64,000 nucleotides of DNA from Kurthia huakuii LAM0618. Lineage in GTDB: Bacteria; Bacillota; Bacilli; Bacillales_A; Planococcaceae. The notes beneath the pieces were generated by a model. The model was given only the letters and a program-made list of their open reading frames with translations, was not told the DNA's origin and made no database searches. Of this stretch, positions 63,137 through 64,000 are shown in pieces. The translations under genes and the position numbers were made by a program. The stretch is from NCBI RefSeq assembly GCF_000505545.1, contig NZ_AYTB01000018.1, positions 26,308-90,307 of the forward strand, given 5' to 3'. Numbering within the stretch: the first letter of the stretch is position 1; each line of letters starts with the position of its first letter.

Positions 63137-63998
63137 GGACGTGTCTAAAAACTCTACCTTATTGCGTCAACTTGAAAATCGCAGCGATATAAACGAATAC
63201 CAAAAAAGAAGTGGCTAATTTGTCGTAACGGGTTGCCACTCGGCGAAAGTGTTTGATTTTATTGAAAAAGCATTCGACTACGTGCCGCTCTTTGTAGAGA
63301 TACCAATCGACAGACCACGGTTCTTTGGCGTTCGTACGTGGTGGAATCGTATAATGTGCGCCTTTACTTGTCAGTTTGTCGCGAATCGCCTTTGTACCGT
63401 ACGCTTTATCACCTAATACGTTACTGCCCGCGATTGGAAGTTGGTCGAACATATCACAAGCAGGTTGGCTATCATGCACGTTTCCAGCTGTTAGTTGAAA
63501 TAACAATGGGTTGCCTAACGCATCCACAATGGCATGGATTTTCGTTGTTTTTCCGCCACGACTTACACCGATGTGTTGGGCAACTTCGGTATCGATGGCG
63601 TTTTTTTTGCCCCCGCACTATGTTGGTGAGCGCGAACGCTTGTTGAATCGATGCTTACGTTTTCAAAATCAGGTTCGATTTGAAGCGCCTGAAAAATCAA
63701 AATGAGTGTCCCGTCATTGCGCCATTTACAAAAGCGCGCATATGCCGTTTTCCAAAAGCCATAGCGTTCTGGCAGATCACGCCAAGGTGCGCCACTACGC
63801 GCAACCCACAGCATCGCATTGAACATCTCACGGTTACTTCGTTTTGAAGGACGACCGGTTGTGTACGGTGGGAAGAACCCTTCAATTTGTTTCCACTGTT
63901 CATCTGTTAATTCGTAACGACTTGGCGCCATTTCATCCACCCCATTTTCTGATTTACACCATTATATCATGGGGTGGAAATAGTTTTTAGACAGAACC
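63137..63998 (-). mobile_element. IS5-family insertion sequence, copy 3 (complete)
   Basis: Both terminal repeats are present (GGACGTGTCTAAAAACT at the left, the complement of GGTTCTGTCTAAAAACT at the right), flanked by TA on each side (63135-63136 and 63999-64000). It reaches the end of the window. Confidence 0.92.
63159..63931 (-). CDS. IS5-family DDE transposase, programmed -1 frameshift (copy 3)
   Basis: As in copy 1, two overlapping frames are joined at a run of eight A. It differs from copy 1 by few bases, for example Val for Ala in SFLVFVYIAAIF. All catalytic residues and both ends are intact, so the copy may be active. Confidence 0.9.
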
Positions 63999-64000
63999 TA

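Noticed and set aside
1..64000. CRISPR array
   Set aside because: No regularly spaced direct repeats of 25-40 bases with unique spacers and no cas genes were seen.
1..64000. tRNA or rRNA genes
   Set aside because: No cloverleaf with CCA-type end or rRNA-like conserved stretch was noticed on reading; a tRNA scan was not possible.

Overview
The window reads as chromosome of a low-GC Gram-positive bacterium of the Bacillales, most likely a Planococcaceae genus such as Lysinibacillus or Solibacillus. Supporting signs are strong AGGAGG ribosome binding sites, frequent GTG/TTG starts, a TetR-plus-paired-SMR locus like Bacillus subtilis yvdTSR, a split YcnJ-like copper locus, LytTR signalling genes and intrinsic terminators after most genes. 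This placement is an inference; no rRNA or tRNA gene is present to confirm it.

Layout. Positions 1-14,300 hold ordinary chromosomal genes: a lipoprotein, a BspA-type leucine-rich-repeat surface protein, the SMR efflux operon, CopC/CopD-like copper genes, a glutathione peroxidase, a chemotaxis receptor, a GNAT acetyltransferase and a transglutaminase-like protein. Positions 14,300-16,400 are a remnant phage-type control module: a DnaC-like helicase loader, a replication HTH protein and a divergent XRE repressor with operator-like repeats. Next to it lies a stand-alone reverse transcriptase (16,418-17,800). Upstream of it are about 400 nt of highly structured sequence with its own promoter, the architecture of a retron or DRT-type anti-phage system. 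An IS5-family copy and an intact IS66 element (8-bp target duplication) separate it from the defence island.

The defence island (21,700-46,500) is dominated by a DNA phosphorothioation system. Three genes, DUF4007 protein (SspB-like), a large ATPase (SspC-like) and a PAPS-reductase-like protein (SspD-like), should install sulfur in the DNA backbone. dptF-dptG-dptH-like genes should attack unmodified DNA. The cysteine desulfurase that supplies sulfur is not in the window. Downstream is a five-gene cluster with no assigned role: HNH nuclease, PLD-helicase, a 54-aa coiled-coil protein, an SMC/DndD-like ATPase and a 173-aa protein. Beyond it is a two-gene operon (coiled-coil membrane protein plus a PD-(D/E)XK-like membrane protein). 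Its second gene is interrupted by an IS200/IS605-type TnpB element.

Positions 46,500-64,000 return to mostly housekeeping and accessory genes: a VbhA-like orphan antitoxin, two Lrp/AsnC regulators each divergent from a small enzyme gene, SulP transporter plus universal stress protein, a serine recombinase lacking its catalytic motif, a STAND/AAA-like ATPase, a LytTR two-component pair, a cold-shock protein, secreted proteins and DoxX. Two more IS5-family copies lie here, one truncated and one at the very end of the window. A nested-palindrome repeat of up to about 140 bp occurs three times, and a small TTCCCAAA/TTTGGGAA hairpin occurs three times between 48.5 and 52.2 kb.
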